Below are positions 1 to 6,478 of a DNA stretch of 11,933 nucleotides, piece after piece. Made by a program: the position numbers and the translations under genes. A model generated the notes under the pieces. It was given only the letters and a program-made list of their open reading frames with translations. It did not search any database and was not told the DNA's origin. The DNA comes from Nitrososphaerota archaeon (GTDB lineage Archaea > Thermoproteota > Nitrososphaeria > Nitrososphaerales > Gagatemarchaeaceae): positions 1 to 11,933 of the forward strand of contig VBPK01000098.1 of the NCBI GenBank assembly GCA_005877225.1, given 5' to 3'. Positions within the stretch are counted from its first letter, which is position 1. Every line of letters begins with the position of its first letter.

Positions 1-1
1 G

Positions 2-9
2 TCATAAGG
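2..9 (+). promoter_or_regulatory. TATA-like box of pyrF
   Basis: The A/T-rich stretch TCATAAGG is centred about 25 nt upstream of the pyrF ATG at 31. This is the spacing expected of an archaeal TATA box driving a leaderless transcript. The window begins here, so an upstream BRE cannot be examined. Confidence 0.4.
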
Positions 10-30
10 TTTCGAAGCAAGACGTCGATA

Positions 31-777
31 ATGCAGACGTTCAGAGAAAGGGTTCTCGCCTCCTCGAGGGGGAGGGGGAGCAGCGTCGTCCTCGCGCTCG
101 ACGTCTCGGGTCCCTTCGGTCAGAGGGTCGCGAGGGCTAGGAAGGTGCTCGAGCAGACAAAGGAGTCCATCGCGGCCGTCAAGGTGAACTTTCACCTGCT
201 CCTGCCGTTTGGGCTCACCGGAATCAGGGACTTGATCGACCTCTGCAATGGCGAGGGCCTGCCGCTGATAGCGGATATGAAACTGAACGACATCGGGTCG
301 ACAAACCTGGAGGTGATCGAATCGCTCCTGGCTTCCCATTTTGACGCCGTGATAGCCAACCCTCTTGTGGGTTACAGGGACGGGATGGGGGAGGTCATAG
401 AGAGGGCCCACGAACTGGGCGGCGGGGTGATTCTGCTCGTTTACATGAGTCACCGCGGGGTGAACGAGGGGTACACCCTGAGGCTCGACGGAGGGAGGAG
501 GCTCTACCAGGCGTTCGCTGAGAGGGCGAGAAGGTGGGGGGCGGATGGAACCATAGTCTCCGCGAGGTCCAGGACGGCGCTCAGAGAGACGAGGAAGATC
601 GTCGGAACGGACTGCCTGATCTTCGCTCCGGGGGTCGGGGCGCAGGGAGGACAGGCCGAGGCCGCGATGGCTTCGGGCGCAGACTTCATAATCGTTGGCA
701 GGTCGGTCATTGACTCAGAAGAGCCCTCCCGCGAAGCCGAGAGGTTCAGAAGAGTAACGCGGAAGCCGTCGAAATGA
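31..777 (+). CDS. pyrF: Orotidine 5'-phosphate decarboxylase
   Basis: This enzyme decarboxylates OMP to UMP, the last step of de novo pyrimidine synthesis, in the cytoplasm. The 248-aa protein fits a single TIM barrel of the archaeal OMPDC type. Visible family motifs are the first strand LALDV with Asp24, KVNF with Lys51, the catalytic charged network ADMKLNDIG with Asp82, Lys84 and Asp87, the phosphate-loop region PGVGAQGG near 200-207, and VGRSVI near 222-227 with the phosphate-gripping Arg224. The ATG start leaves a short basic leader before strand 1, and a TATA-like box sits about 25 nt upstream. The C-terminus is basic and slightly long. It ends 26 bp from the convergent TfoX-like gene. 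No other pyrimidine gene is in the window, so operon membership upstream cannot be judged. Confidence 0.96.
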   Translation: MQTFRERVLASSRGRGSSVVLALDVSGPFGQRVARARKVLEQTKESIAAVKVNFHLLLPFGLTGIRDLIDLCNGEGLPLIADMKLNDIGSTNLEVIESLLASHFDAVIANPLVGYRDGMGEVIERAHELGGGVILLVYMSHRGVNEGYTLRLDGGRRLYQAFAERARRWGADGTIVSARSRTALRETRKIVGTDCLIFAPGVGAQGGQAEAAMASGADFIIVGRSVIDSEEPSREAERFRRVTRKPSK

Positions 778-803
778 ATGAGCTTGGCGCTGGACCGACC
801 CAA

Positions 804-1157
804 CTAACGCTTTGATTTCTTCGCAGGCAGTTCGCTCGCCCACTCTAGAGAGCGAGCCACCCACCTCCGAACCGTCTCTGGCTGGGTCTTCCAAGTTCTC
901 GGAATCAGGGTGTAACCTTTCATGGGCTTTCCCTTCATCGGCTCGAAGTTAGTCGCCCCCTCGTTCTTCAGTAGTTCCTTACGATCCTCGTCCGATAGGC
1001 GCAGGAACAGGTCGTTTCCCCAGAGGCCCACGAACATATTTCCGTTCACGAACGCCGCGTCATTCCCGAAGACCAGTCGGACTGTTACCCTGGGGTCGTG
1101 CGGGAGGGCGGATTTGAAGAACGCCTTGGAGCCTTCGTCGGGTCGAGGAATCTTCAA
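804..1157 (-). CDS. TfoX/Sxy N-terminal domain family protein
   Basis: A 117-aa protein matching the N-terminal domain of the TfoX/Sxy family. The diagnostic stretch is FGNDAAFVNGNMFVGLWG near residues 30-47, followed by DLFLRLSDEDRKEL and the later KPMKGYTLIP (77-86). In bacteria full-length TfoX/Sxy activates competence genes, but stand-alone N-terminal-domain proteins like this one are widespread and of unknown role, so no competence function is inferred. The start is TTG: a stop lies nine codons upstream in frame and I see no ATG or GTG between, so TTG at 1157 is the most likely start. The C-terminus is lysine-rich (AKKSKR), as in many family members. It converges on pyrF and is divergent from the broken SDR gene, so it is probably a single-gene transcript. 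I see no clear promoter upstream. Confidence 0.88.
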   Translation of the reverse strand: MKIPRPDEGSKAFFKSALPHDPRVTVRLVFGNDAAFVNGNMFVGLWGNDLFLRLSDEDRKELLKNEGATNFEPMKGKPMKGYTLIPRTWKTQPETVRRWVARSLEWASELPAKKSKR

Positions 1158-1330
1158 TGTAAGCAGCCGTCTGGCTGTGTGGGGTTAGTTGAACATTCTT
1201 CCCGGCAAGACGGACAGAGTCTTCAGCTTCGTAGGTATCACATCCGTCTCTTTCAATCGCAGAACAGTCATTCAACAGACTAATCTACTCGCCCTTTTCC
1301 TGAACGGCAGGCTGAAAGTTGCAGAACAGC

Positions 1331-2096
1331 ATGGCCGGACGGGTCTGCATGGTTACGGGTGCCAATTCGGGAATAGGGAAAGCCACCGCGATGGGGCTCG
1401 CGGAGATGGGCGCGACCGTTATTCTTGTCTGCCGCAGTAAGGAGAAAGGGGAGGCTGCCCTATCTGAGACGAGGGAGAAGAGTGGAAACAACTCCCTCGA
1501 CCTCATGCTCGCCGACATGTCTTCGATGCAGTCCGTTCGTCAACTCGCGAGCGAGTTCAGAAGAAAGTACGACCTTCGAAGTCGACTACCTTTCTCACTT
1601 TCTCCTCACGGGGCTTCTAATCGACCTTTTGAAAGCAACCGCGCCCTCGCGGCTCGTCGAGGTCTCTTCCATCGCTCACTACAACGGGCACATAGATTTC
1701 GACGACCTCCAGGGCGAGAAAGGTTACGGCGGCTGGAGGGCATACTCGCAAGCGAAGCTCGCGCAAGTGCTCTTCACCTACGAGCTCGCGAGGAGGCTGA
1801 AAGGAACAGGCGTTACCGCAAACTGTCTTCACCCCGGCGCTGTCGCGACAAACATCTGGAGCAGACCTCTGGGTCGGGCGGGGTTCATCATGAAACTCCT
1901 CCGACTCTTCATGATGGGGCCTGAGGGGGGAGCCAAGACCCCGATCTATCTGGCGTCTTCCCCCGATGTGGAAGGGGTAAGCGGAAAATACTTCACGAAT
2001 AAGAAAGAGAAGGAGTCGTCGAAGGAATCGAATGACGAGCAGGTCGCCCGAAGGCTCTGGCTGGTCAGCGAGGAGCTGACCGGGCTTCCCGAATAG
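1331..2096 (+). pseudogene. Short-chain dehydrogenase (retinol dehydrogenase-like), internal deletion and frameshift
   Basis: This is an NAD(P)-dependent SDR oxidoreductase resembling retinol dehydrogenase/WWOX-type SDRs, present in two frames. The first frame, from ATG 1331, carries the Rossmann motif TGANSGIG (residues 9-16) and LADMSS, and ends at EFRRKYD near 1573. The second frame resumes at TTFEVDYLSHFLLT near 1569-1610 and carries the catalytic Ser region VEVSSIAHY, the active site YSQAK (1743-1757) and the HPGAVATN segment. Between the two frames the family normally has about 25 residues containing the conserved NNAG motif; these are absent. The two parts sum to about 255 codons, against about 280 for the usual family. 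At the join, AAGTACGACC could be read as one remaining copy of an ACGAC repeat. A TTG at 1319 could add four residues, but MAGRVCMVTG matches the usual family start. The gene cannot give a normal enzyme as read. An assembly error is the alternative. Confidence 0.85.
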
Positions 2097-2144
2097 GGTT
2101 ATCCTGTCGGGGCAATGAATCTGGCCGGAGTTGAGAGGCGACTG

Positions 2145-2151
2145 TTTATGA
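2145..2151 (+). promoter_or_regulatory. Possible TATA-like box of the GNAT gene
   Basis: The A/T-rich stretch TTTATGA lies about 37 nt before the ATG at 2185. It would give a leader of roughly 10 nt. It is a weak match, and its position differs from the 26-nt spacing seen at other starts in the window. Confidence 0.22.
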
Positions 2152-2184
2152 AGCGAGCATTCGAGTTCACGGACGAATTAACGC

Positions 2185-2670
2185 ATGCCGGAACTGAGAC
2201 TCCTCGTGGCGAGCGATGCCGAGAAACTGAGGCGACTGCTGAGAACGTGCTGGCTCGACACCTACAAGGGGATCCTTCCCGATTCGGTCATACAGACGGC
2301 GATCACCGTCTGGCAGAGCAAGGAAAGCCTCCTCAGAGGGTTGCAGAATCCACAGGCTTTCTATTCGGGCTGCTTCGAGGACGGTAAGTTGGTCGGGATG
2401 GTCTCGGCCGGGAAGATTGACGAAGGAACCGTGAAGATCTTCCAGCTCTACGTTCTTCCGTCGCACCAGAGGAGAGGGATTGGTTCGAGGCTCATGGACG
2501 CCGCAATCAGGCGCTTCAGAGGTGCAGGGAAAGTGGTTCTGGAGGTCGAAGATGGAAACCAGAAGGGCATTTCGTTCTACAGCAAGTACGGTTTCACATA
2601 CGAGGGTAGGACTGTGGTCAAGATCGGCGGAGAGGAGATTCCTTGCTTGCTTGGTGAACTACGTCTGTAG
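2185..2670 (+). CDS. GNAT family N-acetyltransferase
   Basis: A 161-aa single-domain GNAT acetyltransferase, expected to transfer an acetyl group from acetyl-CoA to an amine; the substrate cannot be told from sequence. Motif A is clear: strand 4 FQLYVLPSHQ followed by the pyrophosphate-binding loop QRRGIG (95-100) and helix SRLMDAAIRRF. Motif B is DGNQKGISFYSKYGF near 123-137, with the usual Tyr of the FY.KYGF segment. The N-terminal helix region LRRLLRTCWLDTYKGILPD is typical of the family. The ATG at 2185 starts right before the first strand (MPELRLLVAS), as usual. It lies 88 bp after the broken SDR gene on the same strand and converges on the kelch gene. It could be co-transcribed with the SDR remnant, but a weak promoter of its own may lie upstream. 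Confidence 0.9.
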   Translation: MPELRLLVASDAEKLRRLLRTCWLDTYKGILPDSVIQTAITVWQSKESLLRGLQNPQAFYSGCFEDGKLVGMVSAGKIDEGTVKIFQLYVLPSHQRRGIGSRLMDAAIRRFRGAGKVVLEVEDGNQKGISFYSKYGFTYEGRTVVKIGGEEIPCLLGELRL

Positions 2671-2776
2671 GGTGTCAGGGCAGGCAACGCGCGGATGGCT
2701 GTGGGTGTGGTGAATCCTAACATGGCGGCGATTCTCCTCACCCTGTCAACTCGAAGCAGCCTGAAACCCGGAGAAG

Positions 2777-3799
2777 CTACCGCTGGTTCTCCGAAACGAG
2801 AATCACGGTCTCAGGCGTTACACTGACCCCGACGCTCAACCCCCCACCGAAGACATAGACTCTGCCATCGGCAGATACCGCGGAGATCGCATGCTTCGAG
2901 GCGGGCATCGGCGGCGCCTTAGTCCAGGTATCGCCGAGTGGATTGTACTCTTCGTTGGTGTTGAGGGTGCCGAAAGGCGTCTCGCCCCCGAGCACGAAGA
3001 TCCTGTCGCCTTCGACGGCCGCCGCAATCCCACTTCTATTCGTCGGCATGGGTGCCCTCGCTGACCACGAATCAGTCGAGGGGTCGTACTCCTCGTTCAC
3101 GTTCAGGTTTGTCGCAACTCCGCTGACTCTTCCCCCGATCGCGTAGAGCTTGCCCTGCACCACTGCCGAAGCGAGGTGCTGTCTAGGGGTCGGCATCTGA
3201 GCTCCGTCCGTCCACTTTTCGGAGAGGGGATCGTAGATCTCGTTCGTAGAGAGAACGCTGGCTTCACCCGCGCCTCCTATCGCAAATATCCTTCCGTTGA
3301 TTGCCTGAACCGCAAGAGCAGCCCTCTTTGTGGGCATACTCGTTGCGGGACTCCACATGCCGGATTTCGGGTCGTAGACCCAGACCGCGCTTGTCGGAAT
3401 CCAACCCTCCAGGTAGCCGCCTACGACGAATATCATTCCGTTGACGAGCGCCGCTCCTGCGTGATGCATAGCGACCGGGAGGGGACTGGCGGTTCTCCAG
3501 GTGTCGGAAGTCGTGTTGTAGACCTCGACCTTCGCGGAAGCCATGCCGTTGGCGTCGAACCCGCCGATGACGTATGCTTCATTCCCCACCAGCACCGCGG
3601 CCGTCTCTGCTCGCGGGGTCGGCAGATCGGCGCCTCTCAGCCAAGTGTATCCAGGGCTCGTCAAAGATTGGGTGGTGACGCCCGTCGTCGTGGTGCTCCC
3701 GCTCTCAAACCTCTGGTGGGAGAGAACAAGCGCAAGGAGAGAGCCAACGAGGATCAACGCCACGACCGTCAGAAGAACTGCTCGCGACCGTTCACTCAT
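2777..3799 (-). CDS. Membrane-anchored kelch-repeat six-bladed beta-propeller protein
   Basis: A 340-aa protein with a basic N-terminus, one hydrophobic segment (about residues 8-27, signal anchor or uncleaved signal), a Ser/Thr-rich linker (about 34-48, STTTTGVTTQS) and six kelch repeats. The repeats show the double glycine at 79-80, 127-128, 175-176, 222-223, 271-272 and 318-320, each followed by a conserved Tyr and then Trp at 101, 149, 196, 245 and 292. A repeat unit begins with a (L/M)P..R or K motif and is 47-49 residues long. The last repeat lacks its Trp strand, while W53 lies ahead of the first repeat. The N-terminal strand therefore probably closes blade six, giving a complete propeller. 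The domain should face outside the cell and bind a protein or glycan; no catalytic site is evident. Galactose oxidase-like enzymes share the fold, but there are no candidate metal ligands. It starts at ATG 3799, 27 nt after a TATA-like box. Confidence 0.9.
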   Translation of the reverse strand: MSERSRAVLLTVVALILVGSLLALVLSHQRFESGSTTTTGVTTQSLTSPGYTWLRGADLPTPRAETAAVLVGNEAYVIGGFDANGMASAKVEVYNTTSDTWRTASPLPVAMHHAGAALVNGMIFVVGGYLEGWIPTSAVWVYDPKSGMWSPATSMPTKRAALAVQAINGRIFAIGGAGEASVLSTNEIYDPLSEKWTDGAQMPTPRQHLASAVVQGKLYAIGGRVSGVATNLNVNEEYDPSTDSWSARAPMPTNRSGIAAAVEGDRIFVLGGETPFGTLNTNEEYNPLGDTWTKAPPMPASKHAISAVSADGRVYVFGGGLSVGVSVTPETVILVSENQR

Positions 3800-3820
3800 G
3801 TCGAGCCGCGGTCGACGAAC

Positions 3821-3830
3821 CTTCTAATAC
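3821..3830 (-). promoter_or_regulatory. TATA-like box of the kelch gene
   Basis: On the minus strand GTATTAGAAG is centred 27 nt before the ATG at 3799, with GC-rich sequence between. This is the geometry of a leaderless archaeal promoter. Confidence 0.45.
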
Positions 3831-4001
3831 TCTAATCTGTCTTTCATTCTTCGGCAGGAGAAAAGGGAATGGGAGAGATGCCTAGCCAGCTGACGGCTTG
3901 GGCATCTCCTTCAGCTCTGCTATCTCCTTCGCATTTGTGAGGAAGGCATTCGCGTTCTACTTTACAAGTCTGTTCACGAGGAGAGCCGAGGTGTACGCAG
4001 C

Positions 4002-4199
4002 CTATGACGCGATAGGAGGTTGTAGAAACTTGTCGGCCAGTCCGTGTGAGTGTCTGAGATGTCTAGCGTATTCATCGGGTTCGCGGAACGTGGTGTCGCA
4101 ACAATTTGCTGAACCGTGAACCAGACTCCAATGCCGCGCGAATTCTTCAGGGTTGGGAAGAGCAGCTCCACAAGCGCAACGAACTCTGAGTTTTTCCAT
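4002..4199 (-). CDS. Small tandem C2H2-type zinc finger protein
   Basis: A 65-aa protein with two zinc finger-like units. Unit 1 is C8-x-C10-x12-H23-x4-H28 and unit 2 is C33-C34-x12-H47-x4-H52. Both end in a matching helix: EEFARHWSLVH and DEYARHLRHSH, with the hydrophobic residue three positions before the first His that C2H2 fingers use. The x12 and H-x4-H spacings are canonical, but the Cys pair is compressed (one and zero intervening residues instead of two to four), so the knuckle is atypical. Role unknown; small archaeal C2H2 proteins may bind nucleic acid or protein. The ATG at 4199 lies 26 nt downstream of an A/T-rich box, which supports this frame over the longer overlapping ORF in another frame. 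It runs in the same direction as the kelch gene, 202 bp upstream of that gene's start, and is probably transcribed separately. Confidence 0.68.
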   Translation of the reverse strand: MEKLRVRCACGAALPNPEEFARHWSLVHGSANCCDTTFREPDEYARHLRHSHGLADKFLQPPIAS

Positions 4200-4220
4200 G
4201 AGGTGCGTTTCAGGGAGTGT

Positions 4221-4229
4221 CTTATTTTG
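4221..4229 (-). promoter_or_regulatory. TATA-like box of the zinc finger gene
   Basis: On the minus strand CAAAATAAG is centred about 26 nt before the ATG at 4199. The spacing matches a leaderless archaeal transcript and helps pick the reading frame of this small gene. Confidence 0.45.
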
Positions 4230-4333
4230 AGTGTCTTTCCGTCTTGGCAGCTACCGAAGCTCATTTTTCTGGATAACGGCAATCCATGATGACTCCCACC
4301 GTCTACACTGAACAGAATTGCTCATTCACCAGC

Positions 4334-4360
4334 GCGCCTGGCGGTCACCCGCGGAGGCGC
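4334..4360. repeat. GC-rich inverted repeat (hairpin) between divergent genes
   Basis: Outer arms GCGCCT (4334-4339) and AGGCGC (4355-4360) and inner arms GCGG (4341-4344) and CCGC (4349-4352) pair perfectly around a TCAC loop, with a small 1x2 internal loop. The element sits between the promoters of the divergent zinc finger and SRPBCC genes, about 30 bp upstream of the putative SRPBCC-gene TATA box. It is not followed by a T-run in either direction, so it does not look like a terminator. It could be an operator, or structured by chance in GC-rich DNA. Confidence 0.4.
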
Positions 4361-4391
4361 ACCTTTCCGTGAGATAGTGGAGATGAGTCGA

Positions 4392-4399
4392 AGTAAAGT
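4392..4399 (+). promoter_or_regulatory. Possible TATA-like box of the SRPBCC-like gene
   Basis: AGTAAAGT is centred about 30 nt upstream of the TTG proposed as the start at 4426. The match is weak, but the distance suits a leaderless transcript. Confidence 0.3.
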
Positions 4400-4425
4400 T
4401 CATCCTCCAGAGCAATTCAGGTCTA

Positions 4426-5019
4426 TTGGGTGCTGTCCTGACTCTCCTGGACCACTTCATGCCCATCTACCACTTCAACGAGATTCACGCAATTACCGTT
4501 CGAGCTAATGCGAGTCGAGTCTTCAACGCAATAGAGGACACAACGCCTGCCGAAGCGCCGCTATTTCGCCTCCTCCTCCGGATACGCTCGTTACCCAGAA
4601 TAGCGGCGGGAAGAAAGGCAGCTCGATTCAGGGACTCGGAGTCCATCTTTGGCTGGGCGACGAGGGTAGGTTTCGTTCTCCTCGCCGAGCAAGCCGACCG
4701 GGAGCGGGTTCTTGGATGGGTCGGGCAATTCTGGAAACTCGCCGGGTCTTCCCCAAGGATAACCAATCCCCAGCACTTCCTCGAGTTCGATCGTCCGGAT
4801 TACGCGAAAGCCACCCTCAACTTCTGTTTGACTGAGTTGCCTCACCACACCGGCGTGAGACTCACCACCGAAACGCGCGTCTACGCGACCGACCCGCTTG
4901 CTCGCAAGAAGTTCGCGGCATACTGGCGGCTGATTCGTGGAGGAAGCGCGCTGGTTCGAAGAGAGTGGCTCAGGGCTATAAGGGGAAGGGCGGAGGCGCA
5001 ACGAACCCCAGGACGGTAA
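4426..5019 (+). CDS. SRPBCC-like conserved protein
   Basis: A 197-aa protein resembling an uncharacterised SRPBCC (START/Bet v 1-like) group common in actinobacteria. Family features I recognise are the N-terminal LLDHFMPIYHFNEIHAITV, GFVLLAEQ followed by RVLGWVGQFW (near 92-107), FDRPDYAKATLNF, and the C-terminal stretch TRVYATDPLARKKFAAYW followed by RLIRGGSALVRREWLRAI. The fold usually encloses a hydrophobic ligand cavity; no ligand or reaction can be assigned. The TTG at 4426 is preferred over the ATG at 4459, because homologues as I remember them carry the LLD.F.P.Y segment that lies before that ATG. It is followed after 37 bp by the GSWWGHP protein on the same strand, so the two may form an operon. 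The bacterial look suggests transfer, but this is inference. Confidence 0.75.
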   Translation: MGAVLTLLDHFMPIYHFNEIHAITVRANASRVFNAIEDTTPAEAPLFRLLLRIRSLPRIAAGRKAARFRDSESIFGWATRVGFVLLAEQADRERVLGWVGQFWKLAGSSPRITNPQHFLEFDRPDYAKATLNFCLTELPHHTGVRLTTETRVYATDPLARKKFAAYWRLIRGGSALVRREWLRAIRGRAEAQRTPGR

Positions 5020-5056
5020 CGTTTTACGGCGTGGTTCCTGATCCCACACTAACCCG

Positions 5057-5689
5057 ATGAAAAACAGGAAGAGCGAAGAGAAGGCGCTCGAGCTTGTTGT
5101 AAGAGAGTTCAGACGCGTTGGCGTCTTGCTCGAGTCTGACCCAAGGCTTCCTAGCGTCACAGGCGTGGTAGTTCATCAACCACTGCGGGGCTCCTGGTGG
5201 GGTCACCCAAGCGGTCCAAGGATCTGGGGGGTCCTCGAAAAATTCCGCAGACGCCGAGAAGTCTTAACCACGAAGCTCGTGTCAGGAAAGGTTACCTTTG
5301 TGCACCGCCGACTCTGGCCGGAGCTTCTGGCAGTGAGCACCTCGAAGGAGGAGTGGCAGACCGCATCCCTTTCCCCTGAAGCCTCGGCACTGCTCCGCGT
5401 TGTTGACAGGAAGGGCGAGGTCAGAACCGACGCGAGAACGTTGCCAAAAAGAGGAATCCCCGGCGCCGCACGCGAGCTCGAAAAGAGACTTCTGGTTCAA
5501 AGCGAGGAGGTTCACACCGAGAGAGGCACACACGCGAAGATCCTGCGATCGTGGAGCAATTGGTCGAGAAGGGTCGGGTTCACGCGAAAGCTGCCGGGCG
5601 TCGAGGAATCGAAGGAAGAGTTCGAAAGACTTCTGCAGTCTCTCAACGACATATATGACGCCGATGGACGGCTGCCTTGGAGCGACTAG
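5057..5689 (+). CDS. Uncharacterised conserved protein with GSWWGHP and KLVSGKVTFVHRRLW motifs
   Basis: A basic 210-aa soluble protein of no known function to me. Strongly patterned stretches are SDPRLPSV (27-34), PLRGSWWGHPSGP (42-54), KLVSGKVTFVHRRLWP (73-88) and EEVHTERGTHAKILRSWSNW (150-169). I recall similar arrangements in uncharacterised bacterial proteins. The middle segment, SPEASALLRVVDRKGEVRTD then RELEKRLLV (106-147), has the helix-helix-wing pattern of a winged helix, so DNA binding is possible but unproven. No signal peptide or membrane segment is seen. The ATG at 5057 follows the SRPBCC-like gene by 37 bp; GTTTTACGG at 5021-5029 could be its own TATA box but is about 32 nt away. 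The acidic C-terminal tail (DIYDADGRLPWSD) is less regular. Reading frame and length look sound. Confidence 0.75.
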   Translation: MKNRKSEEKALELVVREFRRVGVLLESDPRLPSVTGVVVHQPLRGSWWGHPSGPRIWGVLEKFRRRREVLTTKLVSGKVTFVHRRLWPELLAVSTSKEEWQTASLSPEASALLRVVDRKGEVRTDARTLPKRGIPGAARELEKRLLVQSEEVHTERGTHAKILRSWSNWSRRVGFTRKLPGVEESKEEFERLLQSLNDIYDADGRLPWSD

Positions 5690-5916
5690 CCTGCAGAAGG
5701 ATCTTCGCCGGAAAGGCTGTGAACCTCAGGCGTCAGGAACGACTCGGAGGGAGACGACACCTGCCTCCTTCCTCTTCAGCGCTGGCGCGGGCAATGTGGG
5801 GTCTTATTATTTGGGCGTCGGTCTAACCTCAGGCTGAACATATCGAAGGTCTATCGCATAGATCGTACAGGATTGTTATCTTTAGAACCCCACTCGCCGC
5901 TTGGCTTGCTCACAAA
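5690..5916. other. Intergenic region without a recognisable gene
   Basis: I find no convincing coding or RNA gene in these 227 bases. It holds an A/T-rich box CTTATTATTT near 5803-5812 that could be a promoter in either direction, a second one (CTTTAGAA, 5880-5887) closer to the next gene, a small inverted repeat TCTAT-CGC-ATAGA (5850-5862), and the decamer AACCTCAGGC twice (5722-5731 and 5825-5834). The last two may be chance. Confidence 0.4.
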
Positions 5917-6387
5917 TTGAAAGCCGTTACCCACAACATCTTCTCATTCGGCTTGAGTATCTTCCTGCTTTCCAAGACCGGGCATCTCTCGGCCATTTCG
6001 TTGCTCGTTGCTCTGTGGCTGACGTTTGTGGTGAACACGCTAATCGATGTCTTCGGCCACAGACGCAAGAATGGCGTCCCCGTCCGTTCCTTCGTCACCC
6101 ATTCGGTGTTCACAGCACCACTGTGGGGGGCTTTGGTTGGAATCGCGACGATAATCCTGCCCTACTCAGTCTTCAGCCTCCCTATCGACTCCGCATTGGA
6201 GTTGCTTGGAGCAGGTCTGGGTGTGGCGATAGCCTATACTCACCTACTCCTCGACGCCCTTACTCAGGCTGGCGTTTACCTTGGCCGCCGTAGGATTGCG
6301 ATCGCGCACATGAGCTACGACAACCCCGCTCTCAACCTCGCGTTCATTGTGCTAGGGCTGTTGCTGCTCGCCGCCGCGTTTTTTTGA
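5917..6387 (+). CDS. DUF1286-like archaeal integral membrane protein
   Basis: A 156-aa hydrophobic protein with about four membrane segments (roughly residues 8-40, 69-85, 90-112 and 138-156). The opening MKAVTHNIFSFGLSIFLL and the pattern NTLIDVFGHRRKNG (40-53), PVRSFVTHSVFTAPLW (55-70), then TH.LLDALTQAG.Y (107-120) match archaeal DUF1286 proteins, which resemble the YdjM/DUF457 group of membrane-bound metal-dependent hydrolase-like proteins. The conserved His and Asp residues near the membrane faces (H6, D44, H48, H62, H108, D112) could bind metal, but no activity is established. The start is TTG: it gives the expected MK..TH N-terminus, and a weak A/T-rich box (CTTTAGAA, 5880-5887) lies about 33 nt upstream. 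A run of seven T near 6378-6384, at the 3' end of the gene, may terminate transcription in archaeal fashion. The next gene starts 91 bp downstream with its own promoter. Confidence 0.72.
   Translation: MKAVTHNIFSFGLSIFLLSKTGHLSAISLLVALWLTFVVNTLIDVFGHRRKNGVPVRSFVTHSVFTAPLWGALVGIATIILPYSVFSLPIDSALELLGAGLGVAIAYTHLLLDALTQAGVYLGRRRIAIAHMSYDNPALNLAFIVLGLLLLAAAFF
6378..6384 (+). terminator. Possible T-run terminator
   Basis: Seven consecutive T at the very end of the DUF1286-like gene, followed by GC-rich sequence. Archaeal termination often uses U-rich tracts without a hairpin. The next promoter is about 60 bp downstream, which fits an end of transcription here. The tract also encodes the last Phe residues, so it may be only coding sequence. 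Confidence 0.3.
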
Positions 6388-6435
6388 CCTCGAGCGGGGC
6401 CGAAACGTGTGCAGGACAGAGTTCCCTTCCAATAC

Positions 6436-6456
6436 TTAACCGAAAGTAAAAATATC
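6436..6456 (+). promoter_or_regulatory. arsR promoter with degenerate ArsR operator
   Basis: The half-site TTAACCG (6436-6442) is followed by a degenerate second arm and then the TATA box AAAAATAT (6448-6455), whose centre is 27 nt upstream of the ATG at 6479. Aligned without gaps to the promoter at 7392-7412, 16 of 21 positions agree, and the distance to the start codon differs by only one nt (43 against 42). This supports a leaderless start at 6479 and suggests that the ArsR protein binds here weakly to regulate itself. Only one arm of the palindrome is intact. Confidence 0.6.
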
Positions 6457-6478
6457 ACTGGCAAGCATCCAGGCCGAG

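Noticed and set aside
1259..1329. Nine-base direct repeat GCAGAACAG (1259-1267 and 1321-1329) before the SDR gene.
   Set aside because: Only two copies, short and 62 bp apart; likely chance, with no link to a mobile element.
3882..4001. Minus-strand stretch after the zinc finger stop that reads NANAFLTNAKEIAELKEMPK, as if part of a gene.
   Set aside because: It has a stop (3957-3959), no start codon and no recognisable family. It could be a decayed tail but is too short to support.
3974..4282. A 102-codon minus-strand ORF overlapping the zinc finger gene in another frame.
   Set aside because: It lacks any motif, while the shorter frame has two C2H2-type units and a well-placed promoter.
4591..5160. 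A 189-codon minus-strand ORF opposite the SRPBCC-like gene.
   Set aside because: Low-complexity, Ser/Arg/Pro-rich shadow of a recognised plus-strand gene; no family features.
5722..5834. Ten-base direct repeat AACCTCAGGC, 103 bp apart.
   Set aside because: Two short copies in GC-rich intergenic DNA without symmetry or flanking features; could be chance.
5400..5837. A 145-codon plus-strand ORF overlapping the end of the GSWWGHP gene.
   Set aside because: Arg/Ser-rich out-of-frame translation without a family pattern; the overlapped frame is clearly the coding one.
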